A DNA stretch of 64,000 nt, taken from Dictyobacter formicarum (lineage in GTDB: Bacteria; Chloroflexota; Ktedonobacteria; Ktedonobacterales; Ktedonobacteraceae). The DNA is taken from assembly GCF_016587435.1 (NCBI RefSeq), contig NZ_BNJJ01000001.1:62001-126000 (forward strand). Reading direction: 5' to 3'. The notes under the pieces are model-generated. The model was not told the origin of the DNA. It did not search any database and was given only the letters and a program-made list of their open reading frames with translations. Made by a program: the position numbers and the translations under genes. Numbering within the stretch: position 1 is the first letter of the stretch; the number at the start of each line of letters is the position of its first letter. Positions 36,715 to 46,114 of the stretch are shown in pieces.

Positions 36715-37662
36715 TCAGGATATTTTTTGCGCGTACTGATCGATATTACGGATCATGGCAGGGATCCATTTTTTGGTCTCAGGCAACTCATACATGGCTT
36801 CGGTCAATGTCCAGCGAATGCTGGTGATCAAGATGCACACGGCACCTAGAGCGATTTGCCACTCAAGCGGTCGGCTTAACATGGGTCGCACACTGGGATA
36901 AGTTGCCGCCCAATGCTTGACCTCCGCTTCATAGGCCTGCAACATTAGCTGCGTTTCGACTTTACGAAACGCAGCCGCATGCACCAGGCTATACAAATCA
37001 CCCAGGTAGGGACTGAGATAAGCCATCGCCCAATCAACCGGAACGATGGTGTCGTCGCTGATCACCAGGTTTTTTACATGGTAATCGTTATGGCAGAGAG
37101 TCAATGGTAGCTGGCTATAGAGTTCATGCAACTGATCTGGTAACCAGCGCTTCACAGCCTGCAATACCTCCTTCTTCCCCGTCTCCAGTTCGTCGCACTG
37201 CAGCAGATAATCGAGAGCCTGGATATAATAATCTGCGGAGATACAATAGTTCTCGAATCGCCCGGCGTCCGCATCCTGCAATTGTACCAGAGCGGCACAA
37301 CGCAAGCGGGCCAACACACGCGCAGACTCCAGAAAATGTTCCGTCTGCGGCTGCTGCTCAAGAGTATTGAGGCCAACATCCTCTAAAATAAACAGATGCT
37401 CTGATGCACCTAACCAATAGGAATGGAGTTGTGGTCGGGGCGCATGTAGTGGCAGCAAAACTTCCTGGTAAATGGATAGCTCAGCTGCCATTGAACCGCG
37501 GCTCTTCTTCGCAATCCACGTCGCCCCATTCCGTGTCGTCACCCGCCACACCTCGGAGAGCCCCCATTTACGTAAAAGTTCCCACTGTACTGTTTCCGCC
37601 AGCATAGGCAGCTGCAAGATGTAATTGCGCCATGGTAGAGGAATCATATTAATGTTTGACAT
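36715..37662 (-). CDS. Aminoglycoside phosphotransferase-family (APH/choline kinase-like) protein
   Basis: About 315 residues with a protein-kinase-like fold. A nucleotide-binding lobe with a Lys in TWIAKKSRG is followed by the catalytic motif LCHNDYHVKNLV (Asp and Asn of the catalytic loop) and VPVDWAMAYLSPYLGDLYSL, with the metal Asp in DWA. Such stand-alone APH relatives phosphorylate small molecules (antibiotics, sugars, choline, homoserine); the substrate is not predictable. ATG 37662 is preferred because GGGAAAA precedes it, though ATG 37689 and 37647 are possible. It is a single gene closed by the shared terminator. Confidence 0.82.
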   Translation of the reverse strand: MSNINMIPLPWRNYILQLPMLAETVQWELLRKWGLSEVWRVTTRNGATWIAKKSRGSMAAELSIYQEVLLPLHAPRPQLHSYWLGASEHLFILEDVGLNTLEQQPQTEHFLESARVLARLRCAALVQLQDADAGRFENYCISADYYIQALDYLLQCDELETGKKEVLQAVKRWLPDQLHELYSQLPLTLCHNDYHVKNLVISDDTIVPVDWAMAYLSPYLGDLYSLVHAAAFRKVETQLMLQAYEAEVKHWAATYPSVRPMLSRPLEWQIALGAVCILITSIRWTLTEAMYELPETKKWIPAMIRNIDQYAQKIS

Positions 37663-37891
37663 ATATTTTCCCATTATATGGAACAACATAGCACATTACT
37701 ATATAGAATAGTATAGGCAATCTTCTAAGAAGATAGCAAGTAATTATGCCCTCCTCCTATCTGCCTCTCTTTTCATGTTACTTGATCGGGGGTACACTAT
37801 CAGGAGATGGTTCGGCTTGAAAGATATTCATCAGGTCAGCACTATAGATTAGAAAACGCTATACAAATTATATATAAATCTGGGAGTTATC

Positions 37892-38866
37892 ATGACAAAT
37901 CATTCTTATAATATACATACGGCAAAACAAGAAGGTGCTCTGGCATCCTGGCGAGATGGTTCAACGAAGCAGGCCATCCTCAATTTTGTCCAGCAGGTCA
38001 GTGCTCAAGATAGTCCCACCTATGTTCCCCCGGCTGAGCGGATTGCTGCTTTCGACAATGACGGGACCCTCTGGTGCGAGAAGCCGTCTTATGTGCAGGA
38101 AATCTTTGTTATCAAATATTTCCATGAGCAGGCAGAACTCCATCCAGAGCTGCGCGAAGTACAGCCATTTAAAGCTTTTGTGGAAAATGATCGCGCCTAT
38201 TTTCAGGCTTTAAGTATCCAGGAAGTAGATAAGCTAATTCTGCAGGCCGTCTCCGACATGCCGCAGGATGAGTATGTACAGAAGGTGCGTTCTTTCTTTC
38301 AAGAATCGTTGCACCCACACTATCAGCGTCCATTTACTGAGATGGCTTATGCTCCTATGATCGAACTGATGGCATATTTACGGCAACATGAGTTTCAGAT
38401 CTATCTGGTTACAGGTGGCGAAACAGATTTTGTGCGTCAGGTAGCTGAAAAGATGTATGAAGTTCCCCACAGCCACGTGATCGGTAGCTCGGTGATGGTA
38501 AAGCTGGAAACTCACCATGATCAGCCACGGCTCATCAGGCAAAAAAGTATGCTGGAACCACTTAACGAAGGACCTGGTAAAGTCATCAATATGCACGTGC
38601 ATATCGGCCAAGCACCAATCCTGGCGGTTGGCAACTCGAATGGCGATCTGGATATGCTCCTGTACACCGAGCACCAGGCACGTCCAAATCTACCACTGCT
38701 GATCCATCACGATGATAGCGAGCGCGAATTCGCCTATGATCATGGGGCGGAGCGGGCACTCCAGGCTGCCACCATGCACGACTGGAATATCATCAGCATG
38801 AAAAATGACTTCAACCACATTTTCTCAGAGATTCCCGCAGAGGCTGCATGCGGTACCTATAAATAA
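37892..38866 (+). CDS. HAD-superfamily hydrolase
   Basis: A 324-residue haloacid-dehalogenase-fold phosphatase. Motif I is AAFDNDGTLW (nucleophile Asp55, acid/base Asp57), motif II is YLVTGGETDF, a Lys lies in the following region, and motif IV is AVGNSNGDLDML. The long helical cap (about 65-160) resembles phosphoserine-phosphatase-like C1 caps. It is longer than a typical SerB and should act on a phosphorylated small molecule. GGGAG precedes the ATG. There is no signal peptide, so it is cytoplasmic. It is convergent with the proline-rich membrane protein. Confidence 0.85.
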   Translation: MTNHSYNIHTAKQEGALASWRDGSTKQAILNFVQQVSAQDSPTYVPPAERIAAFDNDGTLWCEKPSYVQEIFVIKYFHEQAELHPELREVQPFKAFVENDRAYFQALSIQEVDKLILQAVSDMPQDEYVQKVRSFFQESLHPHYQRPFTEMAYAPMIELMAYLRQHEFQIYLVTGGETDFVRQVAEKMYEVPHSHVIGSSVMVKLETHHDQPRLIRQKSMLEPLNEGPGKVINMHVHIGQAPILAVGNSNGDLDMLLYTEHQARPNLPLLIHHDDSEREFAYDHGAERALQAATMHDWNIISMKNDFNHIFSEIPAEAACGTYK

Positions 38867-38961
38867 GGTATTGCTGATAGAAAGCTGTCCCTGTTTGAGA
38901 CGCTCCACCAGAGCTTCCCATACAGGTCCATCTTCTGGGCTGCAAAGATCCACAACACCAC

Positions 38962-39000
38962 AGAGCGCCCGCGTATAACTTGAAAGTACGCGGGCGCTCT
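38962..39000. terminator. 14-bp GC-rich hairpin between convergent genes
   Basis: AGAGCGCCCGCGTA (38962-38975) pairs perfectly with 38987-39000 across an 11-base loop. There is no T tract on either side. It lies 18 bases past the stop of the leftward gene and about 100 past the HAD gene, a likely transcription barrier for both. Confidence 0.6.
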
Positions 39001-39017
39001 GCATATCAATACGTGAC

Positions 39018-39935
39018 TTAATTGGGACGATATGGAAGAGTCTCATCCGAGGACTTATCAGCGTCAGCCGCCGGATAATTATTAGTTGATGGTGGAGCTG
39101 GCTCCGATTGAGGATCAGAGGCATAAACTGTTTTTTGTTCGGCCTCAGAACGTGGCTGCTCTTCTTGTGGCTCTGCGGGTCGCTCTGGCACCGGCTGACC
39201 ATATGGAGGTTGACCGGGATGAGATTGACCATATGGAGGCTGTCCCGGCTGAGGTTGGCCGGGATAGGGTTGCCCTGGATGAAAATACCCATGTTGAGGC
39301 TGACCGGGATATTGTCCATATGGGGGTTGACCAGGATAGGGCTGTCCATAGAACGGTTGCCCTGGGTACGGTTGGCCAGGATATGGGGGCTGGCCATATG
39401 GGAGTGGGCCGGCCAGGTAAGGATTACCAGACTTTCTGGCCAGGCTGCGACCCAGCAAACCACCGAGTGCTCCCATGCCAGCTCCGATACCGATTGTAAG
39501 CAGCAGCAACATCACCACCCCAAAAATGCCGCCCGCTACCATTAACGAGCGTGCCGTTTCTGGTGAAATCTGCTGGCCACTGCTACTTTGTTGATAGGCC
39601 CCAGAGACTCGATTTAACGTAACGGCATAGAGCATGATCACGCTAAAAATAGCATATAGCACGCCATCAAACACGGCAGTCCAGACACCAGCTACGGTCG
39701 CGGTGCTTACCTTACCAGTCTTGCGGGCTGCTAGCGTACCAACTAAAAAGAAGAAGCCCAGGTCAAGTAGCCAGGCCAGACCGGTAACAAAAAGAGTGAG
39801 AAATGGGGTAGAAGAAAGTGCAAATGTGTTGATGCAGTAAAAAATGACGCCCACCACAAACATGCCCACGCCAAAAATGAGACCATAGAGAAATGAGACT
39901 TTTCCTCCCTCTGGAGGACGCTGATAAGGCTGCAT
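39018..39935 (-). CDS. Four-helix membrane protein with a proline/glycine/glutamine-rich repeat tail
   Basis: 305 residues. A short MQPYQRPPEGG start is followed by four hydrophobic segments within residues 12-165 (VSFLYGLIFGVGMFVVGVIF, LFVTGLAWLLDLGFFFLVG and two more). A tail of about 130 residues follows, made of PGQP/YGQP repeats and then an acidic end (SEAEQKTVYASDP). Such low-complexity cytoplasmic tails occur in Actinobacteria and Chloroflexi membrane proteins and may mediate weak multivalent contacts. ATG 39935 is used because AAGGAG lies six bases upstream; an upstream frame extension of 64 residues lacks a site. No enzymatic function is visible. Confidence 0.75.
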   Translation of the reverse strand: MQPYQRPPEGGKVSFLYGLIFGVGMFVVGVIFYCINTFALSSTPFLTLFVTGLAWLLDLGFFFLVGTLAARKTGKVSTATVAGVWTAVFDGVLYAIFSVIMLYAVTLNRVSGAYQQSSSGQQISPETARSLMVAGGIFGVVMLLLLTIGIGAGMGALGGLLGRSLARKSGNPYLAGPLPYGQPPYPGQPYPGQPFYGQPYPGQPPYGQYPGQPQHGYFHPGQPYPGQPQPGQPPYGQSHPGQPPYGQPVPERPAEPQEEQPRSEAEQKTVYASDPQSEPAPPSTNNYPAADADKSSDETLPYRPN

Positions 39936-40418
39936 GAGGTACTCCTTACTATAAGCAGCGCGACATCTCATATATATTGAATAGAATGCATTCAAATGAG
40001 ATGATAGGGCATAATAATTCCATTTTGCTTCATTATAAATGAAAATGGGATACACCACCAATATGGGATGCTGAACTTCAAGTTTTATGGCCGCTGCGCC
40101 CGCTATCTCCTTATACGCAACTACCATGGCTCAGGTTTCGAAAAAGACGACGCTAGCTCATTCGCTGACCGCAGGAGCGTTACTCTCTTGCTGCGCTGAC
40201 GCGATGGCAGATTTTTCCATATGCAAGCGCTTCTCACTCTGGCTTTGTACAAAAAAAATGAGTCTAATAAAAACAGGGCTGTACTGCATTTTCTATTTTA
40301 ATTGTTTCGAGGTACTTTGTCTACCATGGGTATCGAGGGCATATAACCATCATAGGAGAAGCTTGTTTTGGCGCAATAGCTATCATACTAGTATAGATGT
40401 GTCTGGGCTCGGCACTCT
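39936..40418. other. Intergenic region before the exopolysaccharide genes
   Basis: About 480 bases without a supportable gene. A rightward frame at 40087-40452 is rich in Cys/Ser/Ala, lacks a ribosome binding site and overlaps the next gene. The text GCTAGCTCATTCGCTG with CCGCAGGAGCG near 40155-40175 echoes the box beside repeat copy 5, but no long hairpin is present. Confidence 0.35.
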
Positions 40419-41801
40419 ATGTCTGAAGAACACGCCAGATACAAAAGAATGAGAATATACAAGAGCAGTCAGCCCCATCACTGGATAATTCCGTTGTATC
40501 TATTGATTGCGGCCCCTAGCATCGCTTTCCCACTGGCACCAGGCGGCCTTCCTTTCCGTCTGTTTGTGGGCAATATTGTATTTACAGTGTTTTTGATAGT
40601 TGGCCTGCTACGCAGTATCAATACTAAAACCAGGCCCAGCGCCGCGTTGCTTCCAGCACATATTTTGCTGCCCGCCATGCTCTTGATTTTGCTAGGATTT
40701 GTCTCGATTATATACTCCAGGCTTAATCCTGCAGTCAGTATAAGCGGTACATTTCCACACACGCACGTCGCGTGGACACTATTAAATATTGCGGAGATGC
40801 TGCTGCTCTTTGGGTTACCTGTAGTGCTGATCGCCACACCGCAGTTTATCCAACACGTGCGCGATGTGCGGCGGATCATCATCGCCTATGCGGTTCTGGG
40901 CGTAGTCTATGCCCTGGTCGTTATCTGGACTACTCCGCTTGAACATTATATCCAGCTAATGATCCTAACCAGCCAGCGACCATCGACATTTAGCATGGTT
41001 ACCGGCGTAACTGGCACACAGCTTGTTTTCTTTGTGTGTATCGCCCTGGGGCAAGCCCTGTATGCACGTCAGCGTGTAGCGGCCTGCTGCTGGTGGCTGG
41101 TGACGCTCATTCTAATACTGGCAACAATACTTTCCTTTGAGCGCACAGCCTGGATTACACTATGTATTTCAAGTATGATGACGCTCGGCCTGCGCTACAA
41201 AAACATCGGTGTGCTCCCACTTATCCTGGCTATCCTGCTGCCGTTGCTGATACCAATCATACTTAACACGATTATTCCAGTTCAAAACAATAGCACTGAC
41301 TACCTGCTCAGGTGGCAAGAGGCTTTCAGCATCTGGCAACGCTATCCATGGCTGGGTATCGGGGCTGGCAACTACCAGTTTGTGGTCAGTGCTTATGGTG
41401 CGGATGCCGAAGGAGGGGCGCATAATCAGTTTTTGGAGGTTCTGGTAGAAATGGGCCTGCAGGGCATCCTCTGTCTGTTGTGGATGGTAATTGCGATCGG
41501 TTATATTAGTCTGCGGCGCTTCAAGCAGGCCGCAACTGCGGCGGGAAAAGCCATCACACTATCCTATCTGGGCTACTACGTAACCCTGCTTATACTGAGT
41601 GTCAGCGGCGACTCATTCCTTCCCTCGGTCACTAACGCGAATGGAACGGCAACCCAGATCCTTGCCTCGTATCACTGGTTTCTACTGGGCATCGTGCTCA
41701 CCTTACCCAAATGGGAAACCGCTGGCACGCATCCAGTGCTACCTAAACCTTTATCTGGTCCCCAAAAACAACTACAAACGGAAAAAAAGCCACTCTCATA
41801 A
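40419..41801 (+). CDS. O-antigen ligase/Wzy-like polymerase family membrane protein
   Basis: 460 residues with 10-12 predicted helices. The Wzy_C/O-antigen-ligase signature lies in the C-terminal half: SFERTAWITLCISSMM, then the extracytoplasmic loop RWQEAFSIWQRYPWLGIGAG followed by AHNQFLEVLVEMGLQGILCL. The Arg and His of these loops are the usual catalytic candidates. Enzymes of this family join lipid-linked glycans to form polymers. With the following glycosyltransferase and Wzz/BY-kinase it fits a Wzx/Wzy-type exopolysaccharide pathway; a flippase is not in the window. The start is uncertain (ATG 40419 or 40449), with no strong ribosome binding site. Confidence 0.85.
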   Translation: MSEEHARYKRMRIYKSSQPHHWIIPLYLLIAAPSIAFPLAPGGLPFRLFVGNIVFTVFLIVGLLRSINTKTRPSAALLPAHILLPAMLLILLGFVSIIYSRLNPAVSISGTFPHTHVAWTLLNIAEMLLLFGLPVVLIATPQFIQHVRDVRRIIIAYAVLGVVYALVVIWTTPLEHYIQLMILTSQRPSTFSMVTGVTGTQLVFFVCIALGQALYARQRVAACCWWLVTLILILATILSFERTAWITLCISSMMTLGLRYKNIGVLPLILAILLPLLIPIILNTIIPVQNNSTDYLLRWQEAFSIWQRYPWLGIGAGNYQFVVSAYGADAEGGAHNQFLEVLVEMGLQGILCLLWMVIAIGYISLRRFKQAATAAGKAITLSYLGYYVTLLILSVSGDSFLPSVTNANGTATQILASYHWFLLGIVLTLPKWETAGTHPVLPKPLSGPQKQLQTEKKPLS

Positions 41802-41915
41802 CGCATCCAGAAATTTGATAAATAACTAATTATAACTTTTATGCTGCACTGTACAATAATCATAAGTAAACAAAATAAGTAATCCATCTTCTGGTGTAGC
41901 TAAGGATTGACTATT

Positions 41916-43178
41916 ATGCGCATCTTGTTCTTTACCCCGCAGGTGCCTTCGCGCATTCAGGCACGCTCAATTAATTTGCTCAAGGAGCTCTCGAAAGAGC
42001 ATGACATATCTCTGGTCTCGTTACTCATGGATCAGAATGAGCTGACATTATTAAAAGAGATTGAGCCCTATTGCGTCTCTATAGATCTGGTGCCTCATTC
42101 AAAGTGGCAGATATGTATCAATCGTCTGCGGGCACTTCCAACCCGCATCCCTTTGAACATCGCTTCATATCGGTCCGTCATAATTATTCAATGCCTCAAA
42201 GAGGTTATCCAGCGCCAAAGGATCGACCTTATCCATGCGGAAGTCGCCGCCGTGGTCCCTGCTCTTAATACTCTCCGTGAGGAAATACAGGTGCCAGTTG
42301 TTTATGATGCTGTCAATTGCTCCTCCTGGCAGCTACAGCAAAAACTGGATACGCTGCATCATCCGCTAAAAAAATGGTTCACCTACAGCGCATGGCAGAG
42401 GATGCGCCACTTTGAACAATCGGCATTGGAACAGCTTGAGCAAATCGTGATCGCCGACGCATCGGATCGGGACCGCCTGGGCTTGCTGATGGGGCGGTGG
42501 CATAATATCAAGGTGGTTCGTAATTGCGTGGATATCGATTATTTCAAACCACGGCAGTCTCGACCCAACCATTCCAATGCGCTGGTTTTCTGCGGCCATC
42601 TGGATAAATGCGCCAATGTTCAGGCGATCCTGCATTTCTGTGAGCACATTCTGCCGTTGATCTGGCAGCAGAAACCAGAAACCACTTTGACGATTGTGGG
42701 TCCTAATCCTCCTCTGGCCATTCAAGCACTAGAAGATGATGGGCGGATTACAGTGACTGGCTATGTGCCGGATGTGCGTCCATATCTGGATCAGGCGACG
42801 GTTGCCCTGGCTCCGCTACTGGTCGCTAGCGGTCCTCAGTTCAATATACTGGAGGCCCTGGCGATGGAAACTCCGGTCGTGACGACACCCCGCTGTAGTC
42901 GGGCGCTGGGCACACTCCACGGCCAACACCTGCTCGTCGCCGAAGGTCCGCAGTCCTATGCGGAAGCTGTGCTGACATTGCTCAATTATCCCTTTCTGGC
43001 CAGGGCGCTGGGAGAACAGGGCCGCAAATTTGTCATCAATCATTACAGCTGGGCGAGTGCTGTAGCCGTTCTTAACCAGCTCTACGCGGCCCTGCCAGGT
43101 ATCTCCGAGCTATATGATGCAGAGACGCCTTTGCCGTTTATACATAATTCCCATACCGAACATATTCGAAAAGTGTAG
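41916..43178 (+). CDS. Family 4 glycosyltransferase (exopolysaccharide)
   Basis: A 420-residue GT-B glycosyltransferase beginning MRILFFTPQVPSRIQARSIN, close to the opening of exosortase/EPS-associated sugar transferases. The acceptor domain has RIDLIHAEVAAVVPAL. The donor domain has NALVFCGHLDKCANVQAILH, TLTIVGPNPP, ITVTGYVPDVRPYLDQATV and SGPQFNILEALAMETPVVTT with the E(x7)E-like motif. ATG 41916 is chosen because TAAGGA lies about nine bases upstream; TTG 41907 is a weaker alternative. It lies between the polymerase and the chain-length/kinase gene and so belongs to the exopolysaccharide set. Confidence 0.88.
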   Translation: MRILFFTPQVPSRIQARSINLLKELSKEHDISLVSLLMDQNELTLLKEIEPYCVSIDLVPHSKWQICINRLRALPTRIPLNIASYRSVIIIQCLKEVIQRQRIDLIHAEVAAVVPALNTLREEIQVPVVYDAVNCSSWQLQQKLDTLHHPLKKWFTYSAWQRMRHFEQSALEQLEQIVIADASDRDRLGLLMGRWHNIKVVRNCVDIDYFKPRQSRPNHSNALVFCGHLDKCANVQAILHFCEHILPLIWQQKPETTLTIVGPNPPLAIQALEDDGRITVTGYVPDVRPYLDQATVALAPLLVASGPQFNILEALAMETPVVTTPRCSRALGTLHGQHLLVAEGPQSYAEAVLTLLNYPFLARALGEQGRKFVINHYSWASAVAVLNQLYAALPGISELYDAETPLPFIHNSHTEHIRKV

Positions 43179-43215
43179 CTTTGCTTCCCAGTACACTGGG
43201 GAACAAAGTGCCCCC

Positions 43216-43307
43216 TTGCGGGCGGGCGCATACGCGCCCGAGCTATTTATTATTTCTTTGGTGGCGCAACACGGTCGCACAGCGACCGTGTTGCGCCACC
43301 AAAGAAA
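43216..43307. repeat. Composite repeat copy 4: GC box plus 26-bp perfect hairpin
   Basis: The GC box TTGCGGGCGGGCGCATACG continues to CCCGAGCT at 43244 and differs from copy 1 (reverse strand) at three of 29 positions. Eight bases later, TTTCTTTGGTGGCGCAAC (from 43253) begins a perfect 26-bp arm that pairs with 43282-43307 around an ACA loop. A further imperfect hairpin (CTTTGCTTCCC..GGGGAACAAAG, 43188-43207) precedes the box. It lies between two exopolysaccharide genes. Confidence 0.85.
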
Positions 43308-43372
43308 AATATTTTTGGGGTCCAGAGGCCCCCAGGCTGGCAAGCCATCATACACATGGAAAGGCTCGCTTC

Positions 43373-46114
43373 ATGACAATTCACCAGTATGTACATGCGC
43401 TACGTAAGCGGTGGAAATTGATTGCATTATGCTTTCTGGCCGTAGGGTTGGGAGCATTTACCGCTAGTGAACTGATCATTCCACGCTATGAGTCCACAGC
43501 AATCATCCAGATCGTGCTGCACTCGACTACCAACCAGGTAGATATTACTGGCCAGCAGGCCAGTGATCAATTGGTGCAGACGCAGGCCCAACTGGCTGGC
43601 AGCATGCCTGTGCTGCGTGAAGTCGCATCACGCTATCCCAATCTCACGCCGGAGCAACTGACCAGCAACATCAACATCACGCCACAATCCGGCACCCAGC
43701 TCTTCAGCATTCATGTTTTGGATTCCGATCCCAGACGTGCGGCGGCTATCGCCAATGACATCGCCAGTACCTTGATCAAGCAGCAGGTTGCGCTCATGCA
43801 GCAAAATAAAACTGTATCGCTGCAACAAATACAATCTGACCTAAAACAAACTCGTGCCCACATCGATGATATAGAGGCACAGCGCGCTAAACTGGTGAAT
43901 GATAAAACGAAAGATCTGGAGTTGCACTCCCTCGATGAGCAGGCAAAAGATCTATATTTACACTACAATCAGTTGCAGTCACTCATAGTCCAGATTGAAC
44001 TGGCGGATGCTCAGGGCAGTACCTTCTTGCATGTCGTGCAGCCAGCTCAACCATCAGATCAACCAGCCCAACCAGATGTACGCCTGAATACAGTGCTGGG
44101 CCTGAGCGGCGGACTCCTATCTGGACTGCTGCTCATTTTATTCCTTGAACTCTGCGATGCGCGCATATATAGCGAAGAAGACCTGATGCAGTTGGTCGAT
44201 TGGCCGCTACTCACTACAATCTGGAAAGAATCTGCTGTCAGAAAGAAAAAAGAACGCAAGCAAGCGGAATTGCTGCTGCCCGCTGATCAGAGTCCTAATA
44301 GTGAGGCCTATCGTCTCTTGCGCGCCAACATTGGTCTCTTTCAGGCGCACAAACCCACCCGCACGGTGATGGTTGTCAGTGCTACTCCACAGGATGGTAA
44401 GAGCACCATCACGGCTAACCTGGCAATATTTATGGCTCGGGCCAACAAAAAGACCCTGTTGATCGATGCCGACCTGCGCCGTCCGACCCTGGCGAAAAAA
44501 TTTCACCTGCCACCCGATCAAAGAGGCTTCAGCTCTGCTATCTCGCATTATGAAACGGCGCAGGCCAGTCCCAAAAATTTCGCCACCATCCTGGAAGAAA
44601 TCAGTACGGGCAAGAATAGCCTTCTCAAAGACTATCTGCACACTGGCAATATTCCCAATTTGCTGGTGATGCCCAGCGGCCCGCTACCTCCCAATCCACC
44701 AGAGCTCTTGGATTCAAAGGCCGTGGATCAATTTATGGCGGAGCTCGATCAGAGCGATTTTGATACGATTATTTTTGATACGCCACCCCTGTTAGGTTTG
44801 TCGGACGCCACCATCCTTTTACCTAAAGTCGATGGGGTGTTAGTGGTGGTTGATATTACGAAGGCGCGCAAGAAAAGTATCCAGCGCGTTCAACAGCAGT
44901 TAGAGCAGTTGGGGATCCGGGTATTGGGCTGTATTATCAATAAACACAAGCTTCATGCCCACGATCTGCCCACTCGCTATTACCATAACCAGCCAGGTGA
45001 TCCTCAGTCCAAAAAGCAGCCAGAAAAACCAGCCCCTCTATCACCGCCAGAGAAGAAACTGCTCAAACCACGCAACAAATCTACCTCTCCCAACCGAAAA
45101 ATAGATGTCCTGAAAGGTGCGAGCAGACAACAACAAAAGCAGGCACAAGAAATCGCTATCATGGACACATTGCCGCTGCCAGCGATAGGAAAGCGCGAGC
45201 CCGAGGGATACCTGCAGATCGAGGAAGGTGCACGTCTGTACTATAAAGTGGTCGGAGATAAACCACAGACGATGATTATTCCAGCGGCGAGCTGGCTTGC
45301 CGCTGATCTGACAGCGCTGGCGCAGGAATATACCCTGATCTTCTACGACCAACGCGGTCGTGGCAAATCTAGCGCTATTACCTCTGCCGCCCAGATTGGG
45401 ATGCAACAGGACATCAGTGATTTGGAGGCCATACGCCAGCACTTCAATGTGCAGCACTGCGCGCTGCTTGGATGGTCCTACCTGGCCAGTATCACAGCCC
45501 TATACAGTCTGCAACATCAAGAGTATGTCAAAGCCTTAATCCTGGTGACGCCAATGGCGCTGCATTGTGGCAAATATGAGGATCCGCGCAAGCTAGATCC
45601 AGATAAACGCCTGAACCCCAAAGCGATCAAGCGATTAGAGGAAATGCTCAAGCAAGGCGTTGACAAAACAGATCCTGGCACCTATAACCGCGAATATATC
45701 AAGGCCACCCGCCTGCCACGCCAGATGGGCAAGCCGGCCGCTATCGCTAACATGAAAAGCGATCCCTGGGTCTCACCCAATGAATGGCCAGATGCCATCT
45801 CAACCTTCTTTGACATCTTCGCCCGCTCAATCGGCGACTGGGACTGGCGTGCGCTGGTCGCTAACCTCAGGATCCCCACCCTGGTCATCCATGGCGCAGA
45901 AGATCTTGTGCCACTTTCTTCTTCCACAGAATGGGCGCAGATCCTTCCTAATAGTCGCCTCTTAACTATACCGGACGTTGGCCATTATCCCTGGCTAGAA
46001 AGTCCTGAGGTTTTTATGCCAGCAGTCATACAGTTCATCAAGGCACAATGGCCGCCGGAAGCACTGGCGTTACCAGATATGGTCGCTTCGCAGCCGCGTC
46101 GCAGCAAACGCTAA
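43373..46114 (+). CDS. Wzz/BY-kinase/alpha-beta-hydrolase fusion protein
   Basis: 913 residues in one uninterrupted frame with three parts. Residues 1-265 form a Wzz-like chain-length module with two helices (LIALCFLAVGLGAFTASELI and LGLSGGLLSGLLLILFL). Residues about 300-530 form a bacterial tyrosine kinase: Walker A SATPQDGKST (Lys343), Walker A' LLIDADLRRP, Walker B TIIFDTPPL. Instead of the usual Tyr-rich tail there is a Pro/Lys linker. Residues about 610-905 form an alpha/beta hydrolase (FYDQRGRGKS, LLGWSYLAS with Ser702, HGAEDLVPLSS, DVGHYPWLE). The first two parts control polysaccharide chain length and export; the hydrolase role is unknown. GGAAAGG precedes ATG 43373. Confidence 0.88.
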   Translation: MTIHQYVHALRKRWKLIALCFLAVGLGAFTASELIIPRYESTAIIQIVLHSTTNQVDITGQQASDQLVQTQAQLAGSMPVLREVASRYPNLTPEQLTSNINITPQSGTQLFSIHVLDSDPRRAAAIANDIASTLIKQQVALMQQNKTVSLQQIQSDLKQTRAHIDDIEAQRAKLVNDKTKDLELHSLDEQAKDLYLHYNQLQSLIVQIELADAQGSTFLHVVQPAQPSDQPAQPDVRLNTVLGLSGGLLSGLLLILFLELCDARIYSEEDLMQLVDWPLLTTIWKESAVRKKKERKQAELLLPADQSPNSEAYRLLRANIGLFQAHKPTRTVMVVSATPQDGKSTITANLAIFMARANKKTLLIDADLRRPTLAKKFHLPPDQRGFSSAISHYETAQASPKNFATILEEISTGKNSLLKDYLHTGNIPNLLVMPSGPLPPNPPELLDSKAVDQFMAELDQSDFDTIIFDTPPLLGLSDATILLPKVDGVLVVVDITKARKKSIQRVQQQLEQLGIRVLGCIINKHKLHAHDLPTRYYHNQPGDPQSKKQPEKPAPLSPPEKKLLKPRNKSTSPNRKIDVLKGASRQQQKQAQEIAIMDTLPLPAIGKREPEGYLQIEEGARLYYKVVGDKPQTMIIPAASWLAADLTALAQEYTLIFYDQRGRGKSSAITSAAQIGMQQDISDLEAIRQHFNVQHCALLGWSYLASITALYSLQHQEYVKALILVTPMALHCGKYEDPRKLDPDKRLNPKAIKRLEEMLKQGVDKTDPGTYNREYIKATRLPRQMGKPAAIANMKSDPWVSPNEWPDAISTFFDIFARSIGDWDWRALVANLRIPTLVIHGAEDLVPLSSSTEWAQILPNSRLLTIPDVGHYPWLESPEVFMPAVIQFIKAQWPPEALALPDMVASQPRRSKR

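Noticed and set aside
38825..39463. Long leftward frame overlapping the proline-rich membrane protein
   Set aside because: It is the shifted-frame shadow of the PGQP repeat DNA and lacks a start signal.
40087..40452. Open frame of 121 codons before the O-antigen-ligase-like gene
   Set aside because: No ribosome binding site, erratic composition, and overlap with the supported downstream gene.
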